A stretch of 5,610 nucleotides of DNA from JBPCOB01 sp051000715 (GCA_051000715.1 JBPCOB010000275.1:1-5610), one strand, 5' to 3'. Counted from the first letter of the stretch, positions 1 to 5,559 are shown. The notes: a model not told the origin generated them from the sequence alone. Translations and numbers: made by a program.

Positions 1-360
1 GGGATGCTCAAGCACCTGGCCCGCGTCGAGGACAACTGGTTCAGCGACGTGGTCGGTGAGGGCAAGCCGCTCGAGCCGTGGGCCAGCATGCCTTGGGCGG
101 CGGAGTGGGAGAACTGCGCCGCTGACACCGGCGAGCAACTGCGGCAGCTGTGGGCAGCGCGAGTGGAAGCGTCTCGGCGGGTCGTAGCCGCGCAGCTCGA
201 GGCCGATCCCATCGCCCTGGACGCGACGCACCCTGCCTGGGGCGGTCAGGGACGTCCCTCACTGCGCTGGATCCTCGTACACATGATCGAGGAGTACGCC
301 CGGCACAACGGCCACGCCGACCTGCTGCGCGAGTCAATCGACGGTCAGACCGGCGAATGA
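1..360 (+). CDS. DUF664 / DinB-like protein (putative mycothiol transferase), 5' end outside window
   Basis: This is the C-terminal 119 residues of a DinB-superfamily four-helix-bundle protein of the DUF664 type. Members found in actinomycetes are thought to be metal-dependent thiol (mycothiol) transferases, but the substrate of this one is unknown. The frame is open to the first base, and Gly-Met-Leu-Lys-His-Leu fits the conserved interior motif GLLKHL. The ATG at 4 is therefore probably internal and the true start lies upstream. Seen directly, numbering from that Met: KHLARVEDNWF at 3-13 with His4, then the family signature SLRWILVHMIEEYARHNGH and a DLLRE helix near the end. His4, His101 and His104 are the likely metal ligands by family analogy. 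The C-terminus IDGQTGE is typical, so this end is complete. The stop codon overlaps the next ORF as ATGA, which suggests co-translation. The family is quite certain; the reaction is not. Confidence 0.88.
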   Translation, partial: GMLKHLARVEDNWFSDVVGEGKPLEPWASMPWAAEWENCAADTGEQLRQLWAARVEASRRVVAAQLEADPIALDATHPAWGGQGRPSLRWILVHMIEEYARHNGHADLLRESIDGQTGE

Positions 361-434
361 CGGCTGACCCCGACCGGACCGAGGTCAGCATAAGCGCCGG
401 CGCCGAGATCGACTACCCCCTCGTGGCGGTCTGA
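357..434 (+). CDS. Small ORF, 25 codons, coupled to the DUF664 gene (unknown)
   Basis: This ATG-started ORF of 25 codons (begins MTADPDRTEV, ends YPLVAV) overlaps the stop of the preceding gene by ATGA. It ends one base before the GTG of the next gene. About 23 of 25 codons end in G or C, as in the real genes around it, which is more than a chance ORF would usually show. I do not recognise the peptide. It could be a genuine small protein, a coupling ORF passing ribosomes to the DUF1348 gene, or the surviving N-terminus of a deleted gene. No strong Shine-Dalgarno sequence is visible, so translation would depend on coupling. Confidence 0.35.
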   Translation: MTADPDRTEVSISAGAEIDYPLVAV

Positions 435-435
435 G

Positions 436-906
436 GTGACCGGCACGCCCGCGCCGCGGCCTCCGCTACCACCGTTCGACGAGCCCGGCGCACTGGCCAA
501 GGTCCAAGCCGCGGAGGACGCCTGGAACACCCGCGACCCCGCCAAGGTAGCGGCGGCCTACACGCCGGACTCGCAGTGGCGCAACCGGTCGGAGTTCCTT
601 CGGGGCCGAGAGGCGATTGTGGCGTTCCTGACCGCGAAGTGGGAGCGGGAGCTGGACTACGCGCTGCGCAAGAGCTTATGGGCGTTCACCGACGACAAGA
701 TCGCCGTGCGGTTCCAGTACGAATGGCGCGACGCGACCGGCCAGTGGTGGCGCAGCTACGGCAACGAGAACTGGCAGTTCGACGCCCACGGCTACATGAG
801 CCGCCGCGAGGCCAGCATCAACGACGTCTCCATCGATGCCGCCGACCGGCGTATCTTCGGCCCCCGGCCCGACGGTGAGCGCGACCAGGCCCTTCCCCTG
901 CAGTAG
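436..906 (+). CDS. DUF1348 family protein (NTF2-like fold)
   Basis: This 156-residue protein belongs to the DUF1348 family, small proteins with an NTF2/SnoaL-like cone fold. No enzymatic role is firmly assigned to the family. Recognisable blocks are AEDAWNTRDPAKVAAAYT (about 26-43), WRNRSEFLRGREAI (48-61), ELDYALRKSLWAF (72-84), then IAVRFQYEW, GQWWRSYGNENWQFD and REASINDVSI in the last half. These cover nearly the whole domain, and the length is normal for the family. GTG at 436 is the only possible start: the frame has a TAA at 391-393 and no start codon between. A GGCGG lies about 6 bases before it. Codon 81 (676-678) is a rare TTA leucine, which in streptomycetes would make translation depend on the bldA tRNA. 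The gene follows the 25-codon ORF directly and precedes the MOSC remnant by 34 bases. Confidence 0.9.
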   Translation: MTGTPAPRPPLPPFDEPGALAKVQAAEDAWNTRDPAKVAAAYTPDSQWRNRSEFLRGREAIVAFLTAKWERELDYALRKSLWAFTDDKIAVRFQYEWRDATGQWWRSYGNENWQFDAHGYMSRREASINDVSIDAADRRIFGPRPDGERDQALPLQ

Positions 907-940
907 CCCGCCCGCCGACAACCAAAAAACCTAGGTGCCC

Positions 941-1224
941 ATGCGCGTCGCCTCGCTGTGGCGCTATCCGGTCAAGTCCCTTGCCGCGGAGCCCCTGCTG
1001 GCCGCCGAGCTCACCGCCGACGGCGTGGCCAGCGACCGGACACCCACGTCCGCGACCGCCGCGGCCACCTGACCGGCAGCACCCGCTCTCGACTGCTCAC
1101 CCTTTCGGCCAGAGCACCGGCCCCGACGGCGGCCCCCGCGTCGCCGACCAAACGCTGGGACACCAACCTGCTCGTCGCCACCGACGGAGCCCTGGCCGGA
1201 CGGCCGATCCGGCCGGTGTCGTAA
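941..1224 (+). pseudogene. MOSC-domain protein remnant (N-terminal beta-barrel part, frameshifted and deleted)
   Basis: This is the broken gene of a MOSC-domain protein, the family of molybdenum-cofactor sulfurase C-terminal domains and YcbX/YiiM-type proteins. The ATG at 941 with AGGTG 3 bases upstream starts MRVASLWRYPVKSLAAEPL, the classic opening of the MOSC N-terminal barrel, and reads to DGVASDR near 1039. The frame then shifts: VRDRRGHLTGSTRSRLLTL continues in a second frame (to about 1110). GPDGGPRVADQ appears in the third frame around 1121-1153. RWDTNLLVATDGALAGRPIRP returns to the second frame up to the TAA at 1222. All three frames are thus needed. The stretch between the GPDGG and RWDTNLLVATDGA blocks is shorter than in intact members, and the catalytic MOSC half is absent. 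At about 95 codons in place of 220-280 it cannot make a working protein. Bases 1225-1334 to its right hold no further recognisable piece. Confidence 0.8.
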
Positions 1225-1334
1225 CCGTGTGTCGCAGGCGATTCGCCAGCAGGACAGCGCTGCGGGGGGTCCCGTTGGCGGATTCACTACTCAGCCATTC
1301 GTCGGAAGCGACACCGCATGCGTTGGGGCTCGCG

Positions 1335-1751
1335 TCAGCCGCTGGGCAGGATCGCGGAGAGGTCCCATGTGCGGGCGTCGTCCAAGGCTAGCCGAACGAG
1401 CGTCCCGTGTGGCTTGCGCTGGGCGGCGAACCGCGCCCCATCCCTGGCACCGAGGTAGCGGCTCGCGATGGCAAGCCGCGCCTCCGACACGTCGCCGACT
1501 ACCAGCTCCGGCGCGCCGCGGGTCTCGACGCCCCTGAACGGCGGCACCGCCTCAAAGACGGTCAGGCAGCACTCCGCGCGGCGAGCCAAATGCCGGAGTT
1601 TGATATCGCCCTCTGCGATGACGACCTCCAAGACACCGGATTGCAGCCGGAACCACACCGGCGAGGCCACTGCCGTCCCGGCCCGCCGATAGGTCATCAA
1701 CACCGCCGGGGAGGCGACCTCTAGAAGTGACCGGAACTGCTCGCCGAGCAT
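1335..1751 (-). CDS. PPOX-class (split-barrel) flavin/F420-dependent oxidoreductase
   Basis: This 138-residue protein has the pyridoxamine 5'-phosphate oxidase-like split beta-barrel and most resembles the actinobacterial PPOX-class subgroup thought to use F420H2 or a flavin. The N-terminal helix (FRSLLEVASP, 6-15) leads into the first strands AVLMTYRRAGTAVASPVWF (16-34), the typical opening in which the substrate/cofactor face starts. EGDIKLRHLARRAECCLTVFE (47-67) is the conserved block that contacts cofactor phosphate in relatives. RGVETRGAPELV and a C-terminal RYLG helix plus a final strand complete the fold. The length is normal and both ends look intact. ATG at 1749-1751 is the only start in the open frame, which is closed upstream by a TAA at 1794-1796. 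No clear Shine-Dalgarno sequence precedes it. It is 42 bases downstream of the azlD remnant and convergent with the MOSC remnant. The substrate is unknown, and F420 versus FMN use is inference. Confidence 0.85.
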   Translation of the reverse strand: MLGEQFRSLLEVASPAVLMTYRRAGTAVASPVWFRLQSGVLEVVIAEGDIKLRHLARRAECCLTVFEAVPPFRGVETRGAPELVVGDVSEARLAIASRYLGARDGARFAAQRKPHGTLVRLALDDARTWDLSAILPSG

Positions 1752-1793
1752 CGGCGAATCGTAGCGGCGGCGGATGCGGCTACGGCCCCGAAG

Positions 1794-2124
1794 TTATCCG
1801 ACGGCTAGCCGGCTGAGGGCGGTGACCGCAGCCGCCGCGACCACGACTCCCAGGAACGGGATCGCGCAGCAGCAGAGCTGCCACGGCAGCGCCAAGCCCG
1901 ACGAGGCGAGCGTCGACCACCATGGTGACGATAGTGCCTGTGGTGACGAGCCGGGGCGCAGAGCGACCGGGAGCAGCCCGGCGATGCGGGCGAGCAGCGG
2001 CAATTCGAGCAGGCCCGTGGGCGATGAGATTCTGGCGAGCTTGAGCAGGTAGCCCACGGCGGCGATGAGCAGCGCCGGCGAGATCGTCCGTCCCGCTCGG
2101 CCGTCCGTCGCTGGACTGCTCCAC
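1794..2124 (-). pseudogene. azlD: azlD-like remnant (branched-chain amino acid exporter small subunit)
   Basis: These are remains of an AzlD-family membrane protein, the small partner of AzlC in branched-chain amino acid (and azaleucine) export. Reading on the minus strand, one frame gives SPALLIAAVGYLLKLARIS and then LLARIAGLLPVAL down to about 1959. The frame must then change to read LVTTGTIVTMVVDARLVGLG and AAVAALLLRDP (about 1953-1861). It changes back at about 1862 for PFLGVVVAAAAVTALSRLAVG and a TAA at 1794-1796. The order and spacing of these hydrophobic segments match an AzlD of about 105 residues. The second change looks like one extra base: removing it gives LLLRDPFLGVVV. The two changes compensate, so sequencing error cannot be excluded, but no good start codon or ribosome binding site is visible either. 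The identity is by eye; the membrane-segment pattern and the DARLVGLG...PFL motif are the main support. Confidence 0.6.
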
Positions 2125-2298
2125 CCGCGCTGCCATGACTGCGATCAGGGGGGCGGCCAGCACCAGTATGCCGACCGGGGTCACCGGGACCAGCACGCCG
2201 GTCAATACGGCCGTCGCCACAGTCGGTGAGCCGGGCTTGACGTCGGGGAGGTTATCTGCGGTAGGAGGTCGCCCAAGTACGCGTCCCGTGAGCGAAAG
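2125..2298 (-). pseudogene. azlC: azlC-like C-terminal fragment
   Basis: About 58 codons open just after an in-frame TGA (2299-2301, minus strand) and run into the azlD remnant. The reading contains TVATAVLTGVLVPVTPVGI and LVLAAPLIAVMAARVEQ, two hydrophobic segments hinged at a Pro-Val-Gly. This resembles the last membrane segments of AzlC proteins (about 230 residues), and the position immediately upstream of azlD-like sequence is the standard azlCD order. Nothing recognisable as the other three-quarters of AzlC is found further upstream. Bases 2302-2447 give no AzlC-like sequence in any frame I checked, so the gene was cut off near 2300. The call rests largely on context and hydrophobicity; another membrane protein cannot be excluded. 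Confidence 0.45.
2237..2267 (+). promoter_or_regulatory. Candidate promoter for the 2317/2448 genes
   Basis: TTGACG at 2237-2242 and TAGGAG at 2262-2267 are 19 bases apart and resemble the actinobacterial housekeeping pattern TTGAC-n-TAGRRT. The last base of the -10 element is wrong and the spacing is long. The site lies inside the azlC remnant, about 50 bases before the 44-codon ORF and 180 before the main gene. It is the best candidate I see but only a weak one. Confidence 0.22.
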
Positions 2299-2316
2299 TC
2301 AGCCGGAGGCGGTGCC

Positions 2317-2451
2317 ATGACCATGTCGCTCTTGCGTCATAGCCGAGTGCCACAGCGGGCACACTTTCGAGATCAGGCGCATCTCAGATCGCGGAGAGCG
2401 TCCTGCTGCAGCCTGAGAAGCGCCCTCCAGTGCGAGAAGGTGGACGGATGA
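2317..2451 (+). CDS. Small ORF, 44 codons, with good RBS and ATGA overlap to the next gene (unknown)
   Basis: ATG at 2317 is preceded by GGAGG at 2305-2309 with ideal 7-base spacing. The ORF runs 44 codons (MTMSLLRHSRVPQRAHFRDQ at the N-terminus; three cysteines, two adjacent, and many arginines later). Its TGA overlaps the ATG of the next gene as ATGA. Against it being a real protein: only about 70 % of codons end in G or C, clearly lower than in neighbouring genes, and I recognise no family. It could be a leader peptide that couples translation to the downstream gene, or a chance ORF that happens to cross its ribosome binding site. Confidence 0.3.
   Translation: MTMSLLRHSRVPQRAHFRDQAHLRSRRASCCSLRSALQCEKVDG
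2434..2440 (+). promoter_or_regulatory. Ribosome binding site deciding the start at 2448
   Basis: GAGAAGG lies 7 bases before ATG 2448. The longer in-frame alternative, GTG at 2430, has no such site, and its extra codons would be the Shine-Dalgarno sequence itself. This favours ATG 2448. Confidence 0.7.
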
Positions 2452-2927
2452 CCGCCTCGTCGTCGGAGGGAGACCGCGAGCCGGTGCTCCGGCTCGCCAT
2501 CGTCTTGAGCACGAGCGAGGACGCGTGCACCGTCTTCGCACAGGATGAGCAGGCCATGGTGTCGTACGCCGTGCCCTTCCCGGGGCCCCGCACCGAGCGG
2601 GTAGCCCCCTGCAACCTTGTAGCCATCGCCGCCGCGCCAAACGGCTCCGACGTGGTCGTCTGGCGGTGGTACGACGCAGTCGTCTTGGGAGAGGCCGACG
2701 GGCAGATCCGGCTGTGGGAACCCACGCATGGGGTAGTCCTCGCTCAGGCTCGCGACCTAAGGCGCGCATATCGACCGGGAAGCCGGGCGTACCTGTCGGC
2801 CGGGCTGGCCGGCGGGAACGGGTGGGTCGCCGGGGCCACGGTCGCCCGTGCCGAGGCTGCCGTCGTCGAGCTTGACGAGGTTCAGCTTTTCTTCACCCAC
2901 CATGACCTGTGGGACCGGCTGACGTGA
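2448..2927 (+). CDS. Hypothetical protein, 159 residues, unknown family
   Basis: I do not recognise this protein. It is convincingly coding: third positions are strongly G/C, there is a good ribosome binding site, and the composition is balanced. From residue 11 it alternates short hydrophobic strands (LRLAIVLST, TVFAQ, AMVSYAVPF, NLVAIAA, DVVVWRWYDAVVL, IRLWEP) with turns, suggesting a mostly beta fold in the first two-thirds. A second part has ARDLRRAYRPGSRAYLSAG, then NGWVAGATVARAEAAVVELD and a C-terminal VQLFFTHHDLWDRLT. There is no signal peptide or membrane segment, so it should be cytoplasmic. Trp77, Trp79 and the His-His-Asp near the end are eye-catching but not a known motif. It stands alone on the + strand, divergent from the azlCD remnant, and may be coupled to the 44-codon ORF before it. 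Its stop codon lies inside a 14-bp palindrome. Confidence 0.78.
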   Translation: MTASSSEGDREPVLRLAIVLSTSEDACTVFAQDEQAMVSYAVPFPGPRTERVAPCNLVAIAAAPNGSDVVVWRWYDAVVLGEADGQIRLWEPTHGVVLAQARDLRRAYRPGSRAYLSAGLAGGNGWVAGATVARAEAAVVELDEVQLFFTHHDLWDRLT

Positions 2928-2934
2928 TCACGTC
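2921..2934. repeat. Perfect 14-bp palindrome across the stop of the 2448 gene
   Basis: GACGTGATCACGTC is its own reverse complement and includes the TGA stop at 2925-2927. It has no loop and no T-run follows, so it is not a normal terminator hairpin. It could be a dimer-protein binding site or chance. Confidence 0.5.
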
Positions 2935-3095
2935 GTGCGCGCCGCTAGCGATGCAGCGCGTCGGCGCCCAGTCAGGAGCCAGCCAGAAGCGCCGTTCTGC
3001 CCGCTCGGTTGTCTCACATACGGTCCTTAGCGACGCATCGAGCGCTTGCCGCGCGACTCGTCTACGCGACGGCGGAGAGGTGGGACGCTATGAGG

Positions 3096-3112
3096 GGCGA
3101 CAAGCAGTCGCC
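3096..3112. repeat. Inverted repeat GGCGAC-5-GTCGCC
   Basis: GGCGAC at 3096-3101 and GTCGCC at 3107-3112 are perfect 6-bp arms around AAGCA. The arms share the GCGAC core with the two repeats to the right. Confidence 0.5.
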
Positions 3113-3120
3113 AAGGAGCC

Positions 3121-3154
3121 TGTCGCAAAATGAGGGAACCGCTCCGTTGCGACA
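3121..3154. repeat. Inverted repeat TGTCGCAA-18-TTGCGACA
   Basis: Perfect 8-bp arms at 3121-3128 and 3147-3154 are separated by 18 bases. Such geometry fits a binding site for a dimeric or tetrameric DNA-binding protein, or a recombinase site. No gene for such a protein is visible in the window. Confidence 0.6.
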
Positions 3155-3207
3155 CAACATGGTGCACGCCGAGAGCCTCCTCTGCCCCAGACGTTTTGGC
3201 TCAAGTG

Positions 3208-3231
3208 CTGTCGCCGGCGATTATGCGACAG
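3208..3231. repeat. Inverted repeat CTGTCGC-10-GCGACAG
   Basis: Perfect 7-bp arms at 3208-3214 and 3225-3231 flank 10 bases. The TGTCGC/GCGACA core is the same as in the repeat at 3121-3154, 54 bases to the left. Confidence 0.6.
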
Positions 3232-3582
3232 CCTCCAAGACGCTGGAAACGTCTCAGAAGTTGGCGCTCGACCCGGTCCAGACGGGCCGAGCTTCGGACC
3301 AGGTTCTGCGACGGCCTCGACGCAGGCGTCCGGGACGGCCCGGCGTGCCTCGCGAGCGGCGTCTCATTTCCAAGGTTCCGGCCGGGTTCTAGGAGGTCAA
3401 CAAGGGCTTGATGCTCGCCGGATGAGGGGCCGAGGCTGAGACGCTTTCAGGCGGGTCGTAGGGGCGGTACCTGGCTCGGTCGCTGACGTGCACCCTTTCT
3501 GACGAGTTCCACCTGCGCGGTGGGCGGCAGGAGTTGCTTCCTGGTGGGGCCACCGGTTGGTTGACCACGCCGTCGCGGCTTG

Positions 3583-3687
3583 TCACCGACCGTGCACGTC
3601 CGGGTTACGCCGTGCTTCGCGGCCACCGCGGACGGCCCGGGTGGATGAAGGACCTCGAACTGCTTGGTATCCGGCCGGCTCGGAAAA
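3583..3687 (-). pseudogene. Former C-terminal tail of the Tet-type ribosomal protection gene, beyond its premature stop
   Basis: Reading in the same minus-strand frame past the TAA gives 34 more codons before a TGA at 3583-3585, beginning FSEPAGYQAVRGPSSTRAV. The GYQ-VRG-P pattern is like the 'GY...V...P..R' stretch near the C-terminus of Tet(M)/Otr(A)-type proteins (GYHVTTGEPV in Tet(M)). The later part (ending RRNPDVHGR) is only faintly similar to the usual end. Read through, the protein would be 650 residues, inside the family's usual 639-663. I infer this was coding until recently. Confidence 0.55.
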
Positions 3688-5538
3688 TTACACCCCCTGG
3701 CCCGACGCCATGCCAGGGAGTCGCTGCTCGAACTCGTCGACCTCCTCGGTCGGCATCGTGCCCGTGACGCGGCAACGGGTCGTGCTCGCCTCACCTAGCT
3801 CGGGGGTGGCTCCTGCCGCCACCAGCTTGGCGAGAACGGGTGTCAGCGTATGGGCGGGGATTTCAAGATCGAAGCGGCTGACGGGCTCGCATACGGTTGT
3901 CCCGGCTCGCCGCAGCGCGTGGTGAAAGGCCAGCTCGGTCAGCCTGCGGTACTCCCCGGCCGACGGGGTCGGTGCGTGGTAGCGCCCGTGTACAAGAGTC
4001 ACGATGCAGTCGGTGACCTGCCATCCGAACAGCCCCTGCCTGACCACCCGTGACGGGGTTTCCTCGACGGCGGTGTGAAATGAGGGGAGGAGGAAGCCGC
4101 GCTCGACACCCATCACGTACTCGACTCCCGACTCGGCCGCGCCGGGCCCCACGCGGAGACCGACGGAGGCATTCCCCATCGCGGTCTGCTCATGGCTCTC
4201 GGCCGTGGCTGCGAGCCGCTCGACGCACACGGTCTGGGTCGGCAGGAAGTCGGCCATCACGCGGTACTCCGTGTCCAGCCGGGCGGCGAGGATCTCCTTC
4301 TGCACCTCGCCGTACACGCTGACGGTGACCTCCTGGTCGACGCCGTCGAGTCGCACGTTGATCAACGGATCCTGCTCCGCCAGCTGCTGCAGCGCCTGGA
4401 ACAACTTGGTCCGTTCGGCTGGATCTCGGGCGCGTACGACGGACTCGAGACCGGGAGGGAAGAACCGGCCGCTGCGCGCCGGGTCCCAGCGTCCGATCTG
4501 GTCGCCGATGGCAACGCCGGTCACTCCGAGGACCTTCGCGATGTCGCCAGCGTGGGCGGCCACGTCGATCGTCTTGGCGCCGTGGTCGAACGTGCGCACG
4601 CTGACCGCACGCGCCTCGCGGGTCACGACTGTGCCGGTCGCCGTGCGGTGGTGGACGACCACGTGATCGCGCGCGGCTAGGGTGCCGTCGTACACGCGTA
4701 CGTAGGCGATCTGCTGCCCAGCATCACCACGTTCGATCTTGAAAACGGTGGCGTGTAGGTCCTTCCCGGCGTCGCCGCTGGTGGGCGGCAGGTAGGACGT
4801 CAGAGAGCCGATGATGTGAGCGATCCCGACACCGCCGAGCGCCGACCCGAAGAACACGGGATGGGTCCGTCCGCTTCGGGTCTGCTCGACGAGTAGAGCG
4901 AGCGCCTGCTCCTGGGAGGGTGGGCGTACGCCTTCGACGTACTGCAGAAGCAGCCGTTCGTCGTATCGGGATAGTCGCTCGATCAACTCCTCGACGAAAC
5001 GTGGCCCGGAGCGGGTTGCGACCTCGGCGGCCCGGCCGCCGAGCCCGACCGGCTCGTTGAGGGCAACGGCGTCGCCAACGATGACCTGGTTGAGCGCCTC
5101 CACCGTCGGCTCGTATGCAGCCCCGGCCCGATCGATCTTGTTGGCGAAGATCAGGAAGGGAATCCCGAGGCGTTCCAAGACGCGAATGAGAACCCGGGTC
5201 TGGGCCTGGATTCCTTCGACGGCCGAGACTACGAGGATTGCGCCGTCCAGCACGGCGATGGCCCGCTCGACCTCGGCCACGAAGTCGGAGTGGCCCGGGG
5301 TGTCAAGCAGGTTGACCTTCGTGTCGGAGCCGTCGACTCCCGTGATCTTGAACGTGACGACGGCGGACCGGATGGTGATACCGCGGCTTCGTTCAAGATC
5401 GTCGGAGTCGGTAGTTGTGTTGCCGTGGTCGACGCGGCCGACGTGTGTGGTGACCCCGGTCTCGAAGAGGAGACGTTCGGTCAGTGTTGTCTTACCGGCG
5501 TCGACATGGGCGACGATCCCGAGGTTGAGGGTGGGCAT
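3688..5538 (-). CDS. Tet(M)/Otr(A)-type ribosomal protection GTPase, C-terminally truncated
   Basis: This 616-residue EF-G-like translational GTPase belongs to the tetracycline ribosomal protection family, whose members bind the ribosome with GTP and dislodge tetracycline from the 30S decoding site. G motifs are intact: G1 AHVDAGKT 10-17, switch I RGITI 52-56, G3 DTPGH 79-83, G4 NKID 133-136, and a GSAL-type G5 near 230. A beta-barrel domain II (from KDLHATVFKIERG), domain III (INVRLDGVDQEVTVSVYGEV) and domain IV (GLFGWQVTDC from 502) follow. The drug-site loop reads HGRYHAPTPSAGEY (517-530). Pro523 aligns with the proline Tet(M) uses there, but the flanking residues differ. ATG 5536-5538 fits the conserved start (MPTLNLGIVAHVD). 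There is no strong ribosome binding site. The protein ends at LPGMASGQGV, about 34 residues short of the family, and the missing end follows the TAA in frame. Whether it still confers resistance is uncertain; a role in self-protection or as a housekeeping-like factor is possible. Confidence 0.92.
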   Translation of the reverse strand: MPTLNLGIVAHVDAGKTTLTERLLFETGVTTHVGRVDHGNTTTDSDDLERSRGITIRSAVVTFKITGVDGSDTKVNLLDTPGHSDFVAEVERAIAVLDGAILVVSAVEGIQAQTRVLIRVLERLGIPFLIFANKIDRAGAAYEPTVEALNQVIVGDAVALNEPVGLGGRAAEVATRSGPRFVEELIERLSRYDERLLLQYVEGVRPPSQEQALALLVEQTRSGRTHPVFFGSALGGVGIAHIIGSLTSYLPPTSGDAGKDLHATVFKIERGDAGQQIAYVRVYDGTLAARDHVVVHHRTATGTVVTREARAVSVRTFDHGAKTIDVAAHAGDIAKVLGVTGVAIGDQIGRWDPARSGRFFPPGLESVVRARDPAERTKLFQALQQLAEQDPLINVRLDGVDQEVTVSVYGEVQKEILAARLDTEYRVMADFLPTQTVCVERLAATAESHEQTAMGNASVGLRVGPGAAESGVEYVMGVERGFLLPSFHTAVEETPSRVVRQGLFGWQVTDCIVTLVHGRYHAPTPSAGEYRRLTELAFHHALRRAGTTVCEPVSRFDLEIPAHTLTPVLAKLVAAGATPELGEASTTRCRVTGTMPTEEVDEFEQRLPGMASGQGV

Positions 5539-5559
5539 GCAGAACGGCTGCTCTCTGGT

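Larger units (their letters stand above)
2928..3687. other. About 760 bp without a convincing gene
   Basis: Open frames exist on both strands here (for example from 3009 to 3392 on +, with a TTG start). Their third-position G/C is only about two-thirds, there are no good ribosome binding sites, and none reads like a known family. The stretch holds a cluster of TGTCGC/GCGACA inverted repeats (3030-3325) and, at its right end, the decayed tail of the Tet-type gene. No tRNA, rRNA, CRISPR or transposase sequence was seen. A CCGGG/CCCGG stem (3330-3343) and a CGCGG/CCGCG stem (3618-3630) are too weak to call terminators. Confidence 0.6.

Noticed and set aside
1917..1928. CACCATGGTG palindrome
   Set aside because: It is a 10-bp palindrome inside the azlD remnant, encoding part of the TMVVD reading, and is likely chance.
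2299..2769. 156-codon minus-strand open frame
   Set aside because: It is an Arg-rich antisense shadow of the 159-residue + strand gene.
3121..3231. CRISPR array or transposon ends
   Set aside because: The repeats are inverted pairs of 6-8 bp with unequal spacers, not direct repeats, and no cas, transposase or recombinase sequence is present.
3009..3392. 127-codon + strand open frame in the gene desert
   Set aside because: It has a TTG start, no ribosome binding site, weak third-position bias and no recognisable family. It overlaps another frame of equal quality.
3618..3630. CGCGG-3-CCGCG stem as terminator of the Tet-type gene
   Set aside because: The stem is only 5 bp, has no T-run, and lies within the former coding tail.
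3447..3794. 115-codon minus-strand open frame overlapping the end of the Tet-type gene
   Set aside because: It is a shadow frame: Arg/Pro/Ser-rich, and it overlaps both the real gene and its in-frame tail. A frameshift continuation of the tail was considered, but the true frame past the TAA matches better.
4192..4680. Long + strand open frames inside the Tet-type gene
   Set aside because: They are antisense shadows typical of high-GC coding DNA; the minus-strand protein has full GTPase motifs.
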